In this document: one piece after another, positions 1 through 7,282 of the stretch | Layout of the letters: each line of letters opens with the position of its first letter | Numbering within the stretch: position 1 is the stretch's first letter | From: Patescibacteria group bacterium | Lineage (GTDB): Bacteria > Patescibacteriota > Minisyncoccia > Moranbacterales > UBA1568 | DNA length: 14,995 nt | Reading direction: 5' to 3' | Assembly (NCBI GenBank): GCA_030916545.1 | Contig: JAUPWI010000032.1 | Location: 1 to 14,995, forward strand | The notes under the pieces: model-generated | Databases searched by the model: none | What the model saw: only the letters and a program-made list of their open reading frames with translations | What the model was told of the DNA's origin: nothing | Translations under genes and position numbers: made by a program

Positions 1-269
1 ATCTTGGGATCTAGAGCGTCTGGCACGAATCGGATTCCCGAAAAAGCGATTTCAAACGAGTCTACCGCCTCACACAGCCGGCGGACTTTCTCGCAGATTT
101 CCGGCACCATCGATTCGGGGATGAAACCGAGAAAAAACAGGGTCACGTGCAGATTCTCCTTCACGGTCTTGAGAAAGACCTCCTCCGGCCACGAAGACAT
201 CTCTCGCGTCAATCTGGACGCCAGGGCGGAAGAGAGCGGAATTCCGACAAACAGTCTTCTCTGAAGCAT
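1..269 (-). CDS. thpR: RNA 2',3'-cyclic phosphodiesterase (2'-5' RNA ligase family), N-terminal part
   Basis: The gene runs off the left edge, so only its first 89 codons are seen. The protein begins MLQRRLFVGIPLSS, the usual opening of the LigT/ThpR family. It carries the first HxTx catalytic motif as HVTL at about residues 40-43, followed by a hydrophobic FFLG strand. The second HxTx motif lies outside the window. In the known family these two histidines open 2',3'-cyclic phosphates on RNA ends, and some members join 2'-5' RNA ends in vitro. The ATG at 267-269 is chosen because the family fold starts within a few residues of it; no Shine-Dalgarno sequence precedes it. It is divergent from the priA cluster, with 126 bp between them. 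The physiological substrate cannot be told from sequence. Confidence 0.85.
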   Translation of the reverse strand, partial: MLQRRLFVGIPLSSALASRLTREMSSWPEEVFLKTVKENLHVTLFFLGFIPESMVPEICEKVRRLCEAVDSFEIAFSGIRFVPDALDPK

Positions 270-281
270 ATAGGTAGATGA

Positions 282-310
282 ATCGTAGCTTGAAAAAGCC
301 AAAACGGCAA
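282..310 (-). promoter_or_regulatory. Candidate sigma70-type promoter for thpR
   Basis: Read on the minus strand, TTGCCG (305-310) and TACGAT (282-287) are separated by 17 bases. Each matches four of six consensus positions. The predicted start of transcription gives a very short leader before the thpR ATG at 269. The match is modest and is inferred from sequence alone. Confidence 0.4.
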
Positions 311-339
311 GTCGCGAGCGGGAGCGGCCCTCCGAAAAA

Positions 340-368
340 CATACAGGGAGGAGGAAACTTGGTACAAT
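340..368 (+). promoter_or_regulatory. Candidate extended -10 promoter for the priA-def-fmt operon
   Basis: TACAAT at 363-368 matches five of six -10 positions. It is preceded by TG at 360-361, giving the extended form TGGTACAAT. The -35 position (340-345, CATACA) is weak, which is normal for extended -10 promoters. The start of transcription would be near 375, leaving a leader of about 20 bases before the ATG at 396. Confidence 0.5.
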
Positions 369-395
369 GGAAGATGAAATCCTGAAAAGCGCGTT

Positions 396-2351
396 ATGCC
401 TGATACTGATTTTTATCGCGTCGAAGTGGCCCCGCTCTCGATACTTCCGCTCAAGCGCTCTCCTCTTTTTTCCTATTTCTCCCGAGTCGAAATCCCGATC
501 GGAGCCGTGGTTTCCATCTCCTTCGGCAAGCAGGAATTACGCGGAATCGTGTGCGCGTGCGGCCGATCGAAGACTCGACCCGCTTCGTGGATCAAGGAAG
601 TCTCCTCTGTCCTGATACGTGACGGACTGACTGAAGAACAGATCCAGCTTGCCCGGATGATAAGCGCCGAGTATTTCACGCCGCTCGGCAAGACCCTGAT
701 CCACTTCCTGCCTGATGGGGCCAAACCGTCCCGAACCAGCCTGACGGAGACCGTTCATCACGATACGAGCCGCTCCTGCATCCCCTACTCATCGACCCAA
801 CTCAAAAAGACAATCGTCCCGCTCCTCAAACACGATCGCTCTGTATTGACCCTGCATCCGCAAGATCGCGCAGCGGCGATCGCCATCCTCGCGGAAGAAT
901 ATCGGAAGAAAACACGATTGAAGCGAGCTACTCTCGTTCTCGTTCCCGAAATACTCGGAGCGGAGCTGCTTTCATCCGATCTTGCCGGTTTCGGTATCGA
1001 AAACACCCTTCTCACCAGCGCTCTCACGCGGAAACATTTCTTGACGGCTTGGAAAGATGCGGGTGTTCCCGGGTCCGTCTTGGTCGGAACCCGTCAGGCG
1101 CTCTTCGCCCCCTTCGCGAATCTCGGCATGATCATCATGGTCGATGCCGACGATGATGCCTATAAACAATGGGACATGAGTCCGCGGTACGATACCCGAA
1201 GAGTCGTGCCGATGCTCACGCGGATCTTCCCCGATACCCGCGTCATCTCTCTCTCCGCTTTTCCCGATACGACCCAGACACATGACCGGATCGTCTCGCG
1301 ACTCACCCATACCGACCTCGTCACGTCTCTCCCCCTGGCGCCACTTCATATCATCAATCTCCGTCTCGAGCGCTATCGAAAGAATTACTCCCCGCTTTCC
1401 GTCGAATCCCGGGAATACATCGGTCACGCGCTGGTGCGAAAGGAAAAGATACTCCTCATCGCGAACCAATCCGGATATTCGAAGATCACGGTCTGCGAGA
1501 GCTGCAAGAAGATCTTCCGGTGTCCGAAATGTCAGGCGATGCTCCATCCGGAAAAGTCAGGAATATTTTCCTGCGCGGCGTGTTCGTATGAGACCCCTTT
1601 ATTCCCCGGTTGTTTCGAATGCGGACACCTCGGATTCAAGCAGATCGGTTTCGGAACGGAACGCATCGAGAGAGAAATGAAAAAGCTGTTTCCTGCCACC
1701 CGGATACGACGCATCGACAAGAATACGCTCGAAAAAAGATCGGATCGAGCCCGATTGATCGAAGACCACATCACCGATTCGGCGGATATCGTCATCGGCG
1801 TACCCTCTCTCTTAAACCTCCTCAGTGACGAAGCGATCCGAACCATCGTCTTCATCGATGCCGATTCGATGTTATCCTGGAGCGATTTCCGAACCGACGA
1901 GCGAGTCGCGCTCCGTGTGTTCCGCGCACGATTGCTGGCCGGACAAAACGGAAAAGTATTTCTTGAGACATTCCAACCGGAGAACATCTTCCTCCAAAAG
2001 CTCGCCACGGAACCGTATGAACGTATCGAGCAGACGCTTCGGGAAGACCGGGAAATTCTCGCGTATCCGCCCTTCTCCAGACTGATTTCCATCGAAATAT
2101 CCCGAGATACACAGACACAAGCGAATAAGGCCGTAAAAAAGCTTGAAGAAAGCCTTCGAGGGTTGCCAAAAAGCGAAAAATGGCGTATTTTCATACAGCA
2201 AGCCTCCGAACGATATTTCAGGGGCAGATACACGGCCCATATCCTTCTCAGAATCCGGGATGACGTCCTGCCGCATCCCCTTACCGATTGGCTCTCCGCT
2301 CTCCCCAAGGACACTTTCGTCGATCGCGATCCTCTTTCGATACACCTATGA
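396..2351 (+). CDS. priA: PriA-like primosomal protein N' with degenerate helicase motifs
   Basis: PriA normally recognises stalled replication forks and reloads the replicative helicase. This 651-residue protein keeps the PriA layout: an N-terminal 3'-DNA-binding domain (about 1-105), a helicase core, a zinc-binding insert with eight cysteines (C367, C370, C376, C379, C393, C396, C406, C409), and a C-terminal domain with the YPPF motif (557-560). Family landmarks such as LVPEI (182-186), GTRQALFAPFANLG (231-244) and GTERIE (420-425) remain. The ATPase motifs do not. The Walker A site is replaced by LHPQDRAAA (153-161), the DEEH box reads DADD (250-253), the GTQM..KG motif is GVPSLLN (468-474), and the arginine-finger motif QVAGRAGR is lost near 511-521. 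The frame is intact over 1.9 kb, so this is a maintained gene rather than a pseudogene. It probably acts as an ATP-independent DNA/protein scaffold, as proposed for PriA in mycobacteria. It is first in an operon and overlaps def by 4 bp. Confidence 0.9.
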   Translation: MPDTDFYRVEVAPLSILPLKRSPLFSYFSRVEIPIGAVVSISFGKQELRGIVCACGRSKTRPASWIKEVSSVLIRDGLTEEQIQLARMISAEYFTPLGKTLIHFLPDGAKPSRTSLTETVHHDTSRSCIPYSSTQLKKTIVPLLKHDRSVLTLHPQDRAAAIAILAEEYRKKTRLKRATLVLVPEILGAELLSSDLAGFGIENTLLTSALTRKHFLTAWKDAGVPGSVLVGTRQALFAPFANLGMIIMVDADDDAYKQWDMSPRYDTRRVVPMLTRIFPDTRVISLSAFPDTTQTHDRIVSRLTHTDLVTSLPLAPLHIINLRLERYRKNYSPLSVESREYIGHALVRKEKILLIANQSGYSKITVCESCKKIFRCPKCQAMLHPEKSGIFSCAACSYETPLFPGCFECGHLGFKQIGFGTERIEREMKKLFPATRIRRIDKNTLEKRSDRARLIEDHITDSADIVIGVPSLLNLLSDEAIRTIVFIDADSMLSWSDFRTDERVALRVFRARLLAGQNGKVFLETFQPENIFLQKLATEPYERIEQTLREDREILAYPPFSRLISIEISRDTQTQANKAVKKLEESLRGLPKSEKWRIFIQQASERYFRGRYTAHILLRIRDDVLPHPLTDWLSALPKDTFVDRDPLSIHL

Positions 2352-2839
2352 ACAAACTCACTCTTGTCACCGGCGCCGATACCGACGTCCTGAACCGCAA
2401 GGCGCTCGCGGCAGTTTTACCCATTTCCAAAGAGACCCGTTCGCTCTTGGATGAAATGGTGGTCGTCATGCGGCAGGAGAAGGGTATCGGATTGGCCGCG
2501 CCACAGGTCGGTATTTCTCAAAGGATCTGCGTCATTGAAATCGATGGCGTCGTGAGCAAGTATGTGAACCCTGAAATCACCAGCCGATCACAAGAGAAGA
2601 TATTTTTCGAAGAAGGTTGCCTCAGCCTGCCGGGGCAATTCTTTCCCATCGAACGCCACGAGGAAATCACGGTCAAATACTGGAATGAAAAAGGTCTCCC
2701 GAAACGCATCCGGACCGGAGGACTTCTCGCGATAGTGCTCCAGCACGAGATAGACCATCTTGATGGTATACTGATATGCAGACGCCACCAAAAACAAAGA
2801 ACTAAACAAGGGAAAATCTATGGAAGAATCGTCGAATAG
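2348..2839 (+). CDS. def: Peptide deformylase
   Basis: This enzyme removes the formyl group from the N-terminal methionine of new proteins, using a bound metal ion (usually iron). At 163 residues it has normal length for the family. All three hallmark motifs are intact: GIGLAAPQVG (46-55), EGCLS (89-93) with the metal-binding cysteine C91, and QHEIDH (132-137) with metal ligands H133 and H137 and catalytic E134. The ATG at 2348 overlaps the priA stop as ATGA and has no Shine-Dalgarno sequence, which points to translational coupling with priA. A longer open frame to 2288 is rejected because the deformylase fold starts at this ATG. The 3' end overlaps fmt by 20 bp. With fmt it forms the formylation and deformylation pair of bacterial translation. 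Confidence 0.96.
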   Translation: MNKLTLVTGADTDVLNRKALAAVLPISKETRSLLDEMVVVMRQEKGIGLAAPQVGISQRICVIEIDGVVSKYVNPEITSRSQEKIFFEEGCLSLPGQFFPIERHEEITVKYWNEKGLPKRIRTGGLLAIVLQHEIDHLDGILICRRHQKQRTKQGKIYGRIVE

Positions 2840-3827
2840 CGAAGGCACCCCTGTCGCTATCCACATACAGGAAAAAGTCCCGAAAATACGCGTCGTGTTC
2901 ATGGGAACACCGTCGTTCGCCGCGACCATACTCCAGAATCTCATCAATCACCACTACCAGATCGTCGGAGTCGTCACACAGCCTGACAAACCGACAGGAC
3001 GGGCTAGGGAACTCCAGCCGAGCCACACGAAACAAGTCGCGCTCCATCACGATCTTCCGGTCCTGCAACCGAACAGATTCGATGAGGAAGCATATGAGAC
3101 CCTGAAACTCTGGAAGCCTGACTTGATCATCGTGGCCGCGTACGGAAGAATCCTCCCCAAAAACGTACTCTTGCTCCCCGGATTCGGCTGCATCAATGTC
3201 CATGCGTCGTTGCTTCCGAAGTGGCGGGGCGCCTCTCCGATACACAACGTCCTGCTTTCCGGAGAAACCGAAACAGGCATCACCTTGATGCTAATGGATG
3301 AAGGCGTGGATACCGGGGATATCATCACTTCCGAAAGGACAGATATCGATGCGAACGAAACCCGACCGGAGCTCGAAGCGCGTTTGGCGACCATCGGAGC
3401 CGAACTTCTCTCCCACACCCTGGCCCCCTTCATCGAAAGGAAGATCATAGCACAGTCACAGAATTCCGAAGAGGCGACGCTCTGCCAACTCATCGATCGT
3501 GAGGACGGGCATATCTTCTGGAATGACGATTCCCAGGCCCTCTATGACCGGTATCGCGCGCTGACCCCCTGGCCCGGCATTTTCACATTCTGGAAGAAAA
3601 ACGGGGTACTGCAACGGCTCAAGTTGCTTTCCATCGCACATATCAAGCAGGCTCCTCAGGTCCGGCGCGCCACTGGAGAAGTATTCGAAATCGGAGAATC
3701 CATCGGCGTGCAGACCGGAACAGGAATCCTGCTCCTTGAAGAGGTTCAACTCGAAGGAAAGGAGCGAGTCGATATACGGACATTCGTTCGCGGGTACCGT
3801 GACTTCATCGGAAGTATCCTTGAATAA
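2820..3827 (+). CDS. fmt: Methionyl-tRNA formyltransferase
   Basis: Fmt transfers a formyl group from 10-formyltetrahydrofolate to Met-tRNA(fMet), producing the initiator tRNA. The 335-residue protein has the N-terminal formyltransferase fold starting at KIRVVFMGTPSFA (22-34). The catalytic triad is N126 and H128 in INVHASLLP and D164 in GVDTGDI. A C-terminal tRNA-binding domain (about 220-335) includes the family motif ALTPWPG (247-253). The ATG at 2820 lies inside the end of def. It has the only textbook Shine-Dalgarno in the window, AAGGG seven bases upstream, and therefore adds about 21 residues ahead of the usual family start. No ATG lies closer to the fold, so the extension is probably real, though its role is unknown. 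The gene is co-transcribed with priA and def. Confidence 0.95.
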   Translation: MEESSNSEGTPVAIHIQEKVPKIRVVFMGTPSFAATILQNLINHHYQIVGVVTQPDKPTGRARELQPSHTKQVALHHDLPVLQPNRFDEEAYETLKLWKPDLIIVAAYGRILPKNVLLLPGFGCINVHASLLPKWRGASPIHNVLLSGETETGITLMLMDEGVDTGDIITSERTDIDANETRPELEARLATIGAELLSHTLAPFIERKIIAQSQNSEEATLCQLIDREDGHIFWNDDSQALYDRYRALTPWPGIFTFWKKNGVLQRLKLLSIAHIKQAPQVRRATGEVFEIGESIGVQTGTGILLLEEVQLEGKERVDIRTFVRGYRDFIGSILE

Positions 3828-3835
3828 GATCCCTC

Positions 3836-4693
3836 ATGGAGCGTCATTCTTCGCAACGTTCACATCCACGAGAAAGCGCCGCCCTGTTCCTCGGGACGCT
3901 CGCTATCTTGTGTGTGGGCATCTTCATCTTCACGAAACCGTTCTTCAGAAACGCCTCATCGATATCTTCCAGCGATCTTCCTTCGGATCAGACCGAACCG
4001 GACCCGGTATTATCCGACACGAAAGAACTGCCCTTCATCCCGGTCAAAGATATCTGGCTCGCACTCGGACAGGGCAAAGATCTCCAATTCCTCGATATCC
4101 GGACGAAAGAAGCATTCCTGAAATCCCACATCCCCTACTCTGAACACGTCCCCGAAGAAAAGATCTCCACATATGTCACGAAACAGAAAGGCATCGCCAT
4201 CGTCGTCTTTTCCCTCGATCAGGCCGAATTGCTTCAGAAAGTCCACGAGGCCTTCGCGCGACAAGGCATCACCCACTTTTTCGTGACTGGAGGCGTGACG
4301 GCCCTCGAAACGGAACACTACCCACTCATCTCTTTCGGTGATCCCGATTCGTTCATCGATCGCTCAAAAGTGACCTACTTCACGGCCGAGGAAGCAAGAA
4401 AATATGCCGCTGAAAATACCGGCTTCGTCTTCCTGGATGTGCGAAGCACGCAGGAATTCTCCTTCGCCCATGTCAAAGATGCCCTCAACATCCCGCTCGA
4501 AATGATCGAGGAAAAATCCGTATCCCTCGATCGATCGACGACCTATCTTGTCTATGGCAATACCATGCTCGACGCCTTCCAAGCGGCGGTTCGGCTCTCA
4601 GATCTGAATTTCGCCCTTGTACGGGCGATCTCCGACTCTCCACCAGACATCGAGAAGGCCGGAATCCCGATCGAAAAAGGAGCCAGCCGCTGA
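3836..4693 (+). CDS. Membrane-anchored tandem rhodanese-like protein lacking active-site cysteines
   Basis: The 285-residue protein has a basic N-terminus, one transmembrane helix (about 16-37), a Ser/Asp/Pro-rich linker (40-65), and two rhodanese-like domains. Domain 1 spans about 70-165 with LDIRTKEAF at 86-94. Domain 2 spans about 181-280 with LDVRSTQEF at 200-208. The orientation rule (positive residues before the helix) suggests the domains face outside. In active rhodaneses a cysteine sits in the loop after the central strand. Here the loops read VFSLDQ (124-129) and VYGNTM (239-244), so neither has one, and sulfur transfer by the usual route is unlikely. It more likely binds a partner or a phosphate/anion, or is structural. 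It starts 8 bp after fmt and has no Shine-Dalgarno, so it probably belongs to the same operon. The operon's terminator follows directly. Confidence 0.8.
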   Translation: MERHSSQRSHPRESAALFLGTLAILCVGIFIFTKPFFRNASSISSSDLPSDQTEPDPVLSDTKELPFIPVKDIWLALGQGKDLQFLDIRTKEAFLKSHIPYSEHVPEEKISTYVTKQKGIAIVVFSLDQAELLQKVHEAFARQGITHFFVTGGVTALETEHYPLISFGDPDSFIDRSKVTYFTAEEARKYAAENTGFVFLDVRSTQEFSFAHVKDALNIPLEMIEEKSVSLDRSTTYLVYGNTMLDAFQAAVRLSDLNFALVRAISDSPPDIEKAGIPIEKGASR

Positions 4694-4711
4694 ACCGATC
4701 TTGCGCGAACG

Positions 4712-4743
4712 AAAAATCCCGGAATCTGTTTCCGGGATTTTTT
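4712..4743. terminator. Bidirectional intrinsic terminator between convergent genes
   Basis: A 13-bp perfect inverted repeat pairs 4712-4724 with 4730-4742, with a 5-base loop (TCTGT). The GC core is TCCCGG/CCGGGA. The stem ends in T-runs on both strands (4738-4743 on plus, complement of 4712-4716 on minus). It therefore suits both the plus-strand priA-def-fmt-rhodanese operon and the minus-strand groES transcript. Confidence 0.9.
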
Positions 4744-4778
4744 CACATGTCCTATTGAAAAACCGATGTCCTGTCTTC

Positions 4779-5060
4779 TTATTCGGTGGAGATGACCGCC
4801 AGAATATCCTTGCTTGCCACGAGCAGGTATTCTTCGGACCCGATCTTCACTTCCGTTCCACCATACCGATTGAAGATGACTTTCTGGTTGACCGCTACTT
4901 TGATCTTATCGCTCTCGCCGACAGCCATCACGCGTCCCTGTTGCGGACGCTCCTCCCGAGCCGTATCCGGCAAAAAAATTCCGGCTGACGTCTTCTGCTC
5001 GAGCTTCTCAGGCAGAATCAAGACATTTTCTCCGAGCGGTTTGATATTCGGTTTTTTCAT
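4779..5060 (-). CDS. groES: Co-chaperonin GroES (10 kDa chaperonin)
   Basis: GroES is the heptameric lid of the GroEL folding chamber. The 93-residue protein begins KKPNIKPLGENVLI. It has the mobile loop region that contacts GroEL (about 20-38, with TSAGIFLPDTA) and then the usual RVMAVG and KVIFNRYGGTEVKI strands. Length and order are normal for the family. The ATG at 5060 is preceded by GAGG only three bases away, a close-spaced ribosome site. Upstream is a strong promoter overlapped by a CIRCE operator, so heat-shock control by HrcA is expected. Unusually, no groEL follows: the next gene is convergent and a terminator separates them. It is the last gene of the long minus-strand series, 61 bp after alaS, but its own promoter makes it at least partly independent. 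Confidence 0.96.
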   Translation of the reverse strand: MKKPNIKPLGENVLILPEKLEQKTSAGIFLPDTAREERPQQGRVMAVGESDKIKVAVNQKVIFNRYGGTEVKIGSEEYLLVASKDILAVISTE

Positions 5061-5084
5061 ACACCTCGTAGGTTATTCTGATTA

Positions 5085-5111
5085 GTAGCACTCTCTATTA
5101 TAGAGTGCTAA
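5085..5111 (-). promoter_or_regulatory. CIRCE operator (HrcA binding site)
   Basis: On the minus strand the site reads TTAGCACTC, nine bases, then GAGTGCTAC. The known CIRCE consensus is TTAGCACTC-N9-GAGTGCTAA, so 17 of 18 arm positions match and the spacer has the exact length. HrcA bound here would cover the groES promoter's -10 box, which lies in the spacer. This predicts an hrcA gene elsewhere in the genome. Confidence 0.95.
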
Positions 5112-5125
5112 GGTCCGGTCGTCAA
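5097..5125 (-). promoter_or_regulatory. Sigma70-type promoter of groES
   Basis: On the minus strand TTGACG (5120-5125) and a perfect TATAAT (5097-5102) are 17 bases apart, making this the best promoter in the window. Transcription should begin near 5090, giving a leader of about 30 bases. The TATAAT is the first six bases of the CIRCE spacer, and the -35 box contains the TGA stop codon of alaS (5122-5124). Confidence 0.88.
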
Positions 5126-7011
5126 GCGGAGACGCCGACAAAGACCGCCTTGATACGCCGGATACCCGCTGAAGATGCTTCCTCCTTTTGGATCTTGAAA
5201 CGGCCGAACCGGGCGATATCCGCCATCGTTTTCACATGGGGCCCGCCGCACAATTCCTGAGAATATATAGATCCGTCCGGTCCTTCCACCCGGTAGACCG
5301 TCACTTTCTCCGGATACTTTTCCCAGAAACTCCCTTCGACACCGCCCGACCGGGCAGCTTCCTTATCCATGATCACAGACCTCACCGACGCCCCGGAATC
5401 GATCGCTGTATTGACGTACTCTTCTACCCGATCGAGTACCTCCTTCGACACCTTCTCCGGAAACGTGAAATCGAAACGGGTACGTTCATCGGTGATATTG
5501 GACCCGGCCTGATGGATATTCTCCCCCAGCTCATGACGCAATCCGGCAAGCATGAGATGCGTCGCCGTGTGGAAAGCTGTCACCTTTTCGCTGTGATCAG
5601 CAAGACCTCCCTTGAATTTCCCCGCGCTCGCCGTCCGTGACAAGTTCTGATGTTTCTCGAGTTCGTTCTGAAACGCCGCGATATCGACCGATTTCCCGGA
5701 TTCCCTCGCCAATTCCTCGGTGATTTCGATTGGAAAACCATACGAGGAGAAGAGAATGAAGGCATCAGTACCGCCGATCGTCTTTCCGGAAAGCTTCTGA
5801 AATTCCTTCAATCCGACTTCCAGCGTTTTCCGGAACTTCGTTTCTTCCCGAGAAAGCTCGGCCTCGATCGACGATGCATTCACGGAAAGACTCGGGTAGG
5901 CCTCGGCATAGGTATCGATGAACGCCCGGCCTATCTGGGCGACGAAATCCTGTCCCATACCGAGCATATCGCCGAAGCGGACCGCCCGACGCAACAGGCG
6001 ACGGACGAAATACCCCTGATCCTTGTTCGACGGGACGATACCGTCACCGATCAGAAAGACAGCTGCCCGAACGTGGTCAAGGACGACACGGTATGCATAG
6101 GTATCTTCCGGGTTTTCACCATACTGTTTTTCCGAAAGGCGGGCCAGTGTCTTCCGAGCGTTTTCGAAGAGCTCCGTCATGAACACATCCGGATTATCGA
6201 GACAGGCCGCCATGAGCCTCTCCAGACCGCCACCGAAATCGACATTCTTTTGCGTAAGCTCCTCGAAACCATCGGCCGTTTTCCGATACTGCATAAACAC
6301 GTTGTTCCCGATTTCCATAAAACGGCCGCAATCGCAGTTCACATGGCAGAATGCTCCCGAGAACGGTGTCCCTGGAATACAATGTTCCCCGAGGTCCGGG
6401 CGAAAATCGAAGAACATTTCCGTATCGGGACCGCCCGGCTCACCGACCGGCATATTGGCGGGGGCGCCGACCCGGCTCCACCAGTTCTTCTTTTCATCGT
6501 AATAGAATATCCTTCCTCCCTGCATGCCATCCCGTTCCGGGAAATCGGTGATTTTCGCGTCGATACCCGCTAGAGCGAAATGCTTTTTCCAGAGCTCGGC
6601 AGATTCAGTATCCTGAGCGATATGGAGATCGTCATTTCCCCGGAAACAGGTGAAGTAAAGTCGGGACGGATCGATCTGCAATTCCTTCGTCAGAAATTCC
6701 CACATCCAGGCGATCTGCTCCGTCTTGAAATAATCCCCGAAAGACCAGTTCCCCAGCATCTCGAAAAAGGTCGTGTGACGATTGTCGCCGACTTCCTCGA
6801 TGTCCTGGGTACGAAAAGATTTCTGGGAATCAGCGATCCGTTTCCCGAGAGGATGGACCTCCCCGAGAAAATACGGCAGCATGGGCTGCATTCCAGAACC
6901 GGTAAAAAGCGTCGTCGGATCGTTTTCCGGACGCAGGGGTGATGACGGAACGACGGCATGCCCGTGTTTCGCGAAAAAGTCGAGATAACGCTTTCGGAGA
7001 TGATCGGACAT
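5122..7011 (-). CDS. alaS: Alanyl-tRNA synthetase, short form without C-terminal domain
   Basis: AlaRS charges tRNA(Ala) with alanine and clears mischarged Ser or Gly. Residues 1-350 form the class II catalytic domain, with motif 2 near FFEMLGNWSFGDYF (82-95) and motif 3 at GGGLERL (260-266). The region around 176-200 has the GEPGGPDTEMFFDF variant instead of the common CGPCSE form. A tRNA-recognition domain follows, then the editing domain with zinc ligands HTATH (481-485) and CGGPH (588-592). CGGPH replaces the usual CGGTH, but C588 and H592 remain. The protein ends at the end of the editing domain. The C-Ala region is absent, so it has 629 residues against about 870 in most bacteria. The ATG at 7011 matches the family start (SDHLRKRYLDFFAKHG). 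A TTG at 7038 is possible but would overlap the upstream gene. No Shine-Dalgarno is seen. Confidence 0.93.
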   Translation of the reverse strand: MSDHLRKRYLDFFAKHGHAVVPSSPLRPENDPTTLFTGSGMQPMLPYFLGEVHPLGKRIADSQKSFRTQDIEEVGDNRHTTFFEMLGNWSFGDYFKTEQIAWMWEFLTKELQIDPSRLYFTCFRGNDDLHIAQDTESAELWKKHFALAGIDAKITDFPERDGMQGGRIFYYDEKKNWWSRVGAPANMPVGEPGGPDTEMFFDFRPDLGEHCIPGTPFSGAFCHVNCDCGRFMEIGNNVFMQYRKTADGFEELTQKNVDFGGGLERLMAACLDNPDVFMTELFENARKTLARLSEKQYGENPEDTYAYRVVLDHVRAAVFLIGDGIVPSNKDQGYFVRRLLRRAVRFGDMLGMGQDFVAQIGRAFIDTYAEAYPSLSVNASSIEAELSREETKFRKTLEVGLKEFQKLSGKTIGGTDAFILFSSYGFPIEITEELARESGKSVDIAAFQNELEKHQNLSRTASAGKFKGGLADHSEKVTAFHTATHLMLAGLRHELGENIHQAGSNITDERTRFDFTFPEKVSKEVLDRVEEYVNTAIDSGASVRSVIMDKEAARSGGVEGSFWEKYPEKVTVYRVEGPDGSIYSQELCGGPHVKTMADIARFGRFKIQKEEASSAGIRRIKAVFVGVSA

Positions 7012-7031
7012 AGGAAGAGGCTTGACAGGAA

Positions 7032-7250
7032 TTACCAACCGAGCTTTTTCAGTATCTCATCATATTCCCAGTCCTTGAGACGCCAGTCAAAAATCTCCCT
7101 CAGGACCTTCACCGTATCTTCCGGGGAAGTCGAATAACCTACCTTGTCCTTGATCCGGCCACGATTATAATCCGAGAGATCGAGCTTGTCAGATCGGCTC
7201 CCGTTCATCTCTTCGAGCAGAGCGAGTACCTTGTCATCGGTTCCTGGCAT
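7032..7250 (-). CDS. Small conserved-looking protein of unknown function (72 residues)
   Basis: I do not recognise this protein. It is acidic to neutral, has no membrane segment, no cysteine, and looks mostly helical. It has a polar middle (about 18-40) and a C-terminal stretch rich in Trp/Leu/Lys (DWRLKDWEYDEILKKLGW, 55-72). The ATG at 7250 lacks a Shine-Dalgarno. The stop falls 20 bp before the alaS ATG and 32 bp separate it from the coiled-coil gene upstream, so co-transcription is likely. It is called real because the minus-strand gene series is continuous and no other good reading frame fills the gap. It might be a small adaptor for either neighbour. Confidence 0.6.
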   Translation of the reverse strand: MPGTDDKVLALLEEMNGSRSDKLDLSDYNRGRIKDKVGYSTSPEDTVKVLREIFDWRLKDWEYDEILKKLGW

Positions 7251-7282
7251 AACGACAATATGATTACGAATGGATTATCAAG

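Noticed and set aside
367..615. 82-codon frame starting just before priA
   Set aside because: Overlaps priA in another frame, Ser/Arg-rich, no similarity seen.
1532..2314. 260-codon minus-strand open frame opposite priA
   Set aside because: Ser/Arg-rich shadow of the priA-like gene without any recognisable motif.
2288..2347. Upstream extension of peptide deformylase starting at TTG 2288
   Set aside because: Adds 20 residues with no family match and overlaps priA by 64 bp; the ATG at 2348 fits the fold and the ATGA coupling.
396..2351. priA as a pseudogene
   Set aside because: Although helicase motifs are gone, the frame is open for 651 codons with all zinc cysteines and both end domains kept, which argues for selection.
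5650..6573. 307-codon open frame on the plus strand opposite alaS
   Set aside because: It is antisense to a clearly recognised alaS, shows no family pattern, and is explained by codon bias of the opposite strand.
7012..7038. Longer alaS starting at TTG 7038
   Set aside because: The ATG at 7011 matches the conserved AlaRS N-terminus and does not overlap the upstream gene; the TTG has no better ribosome site.
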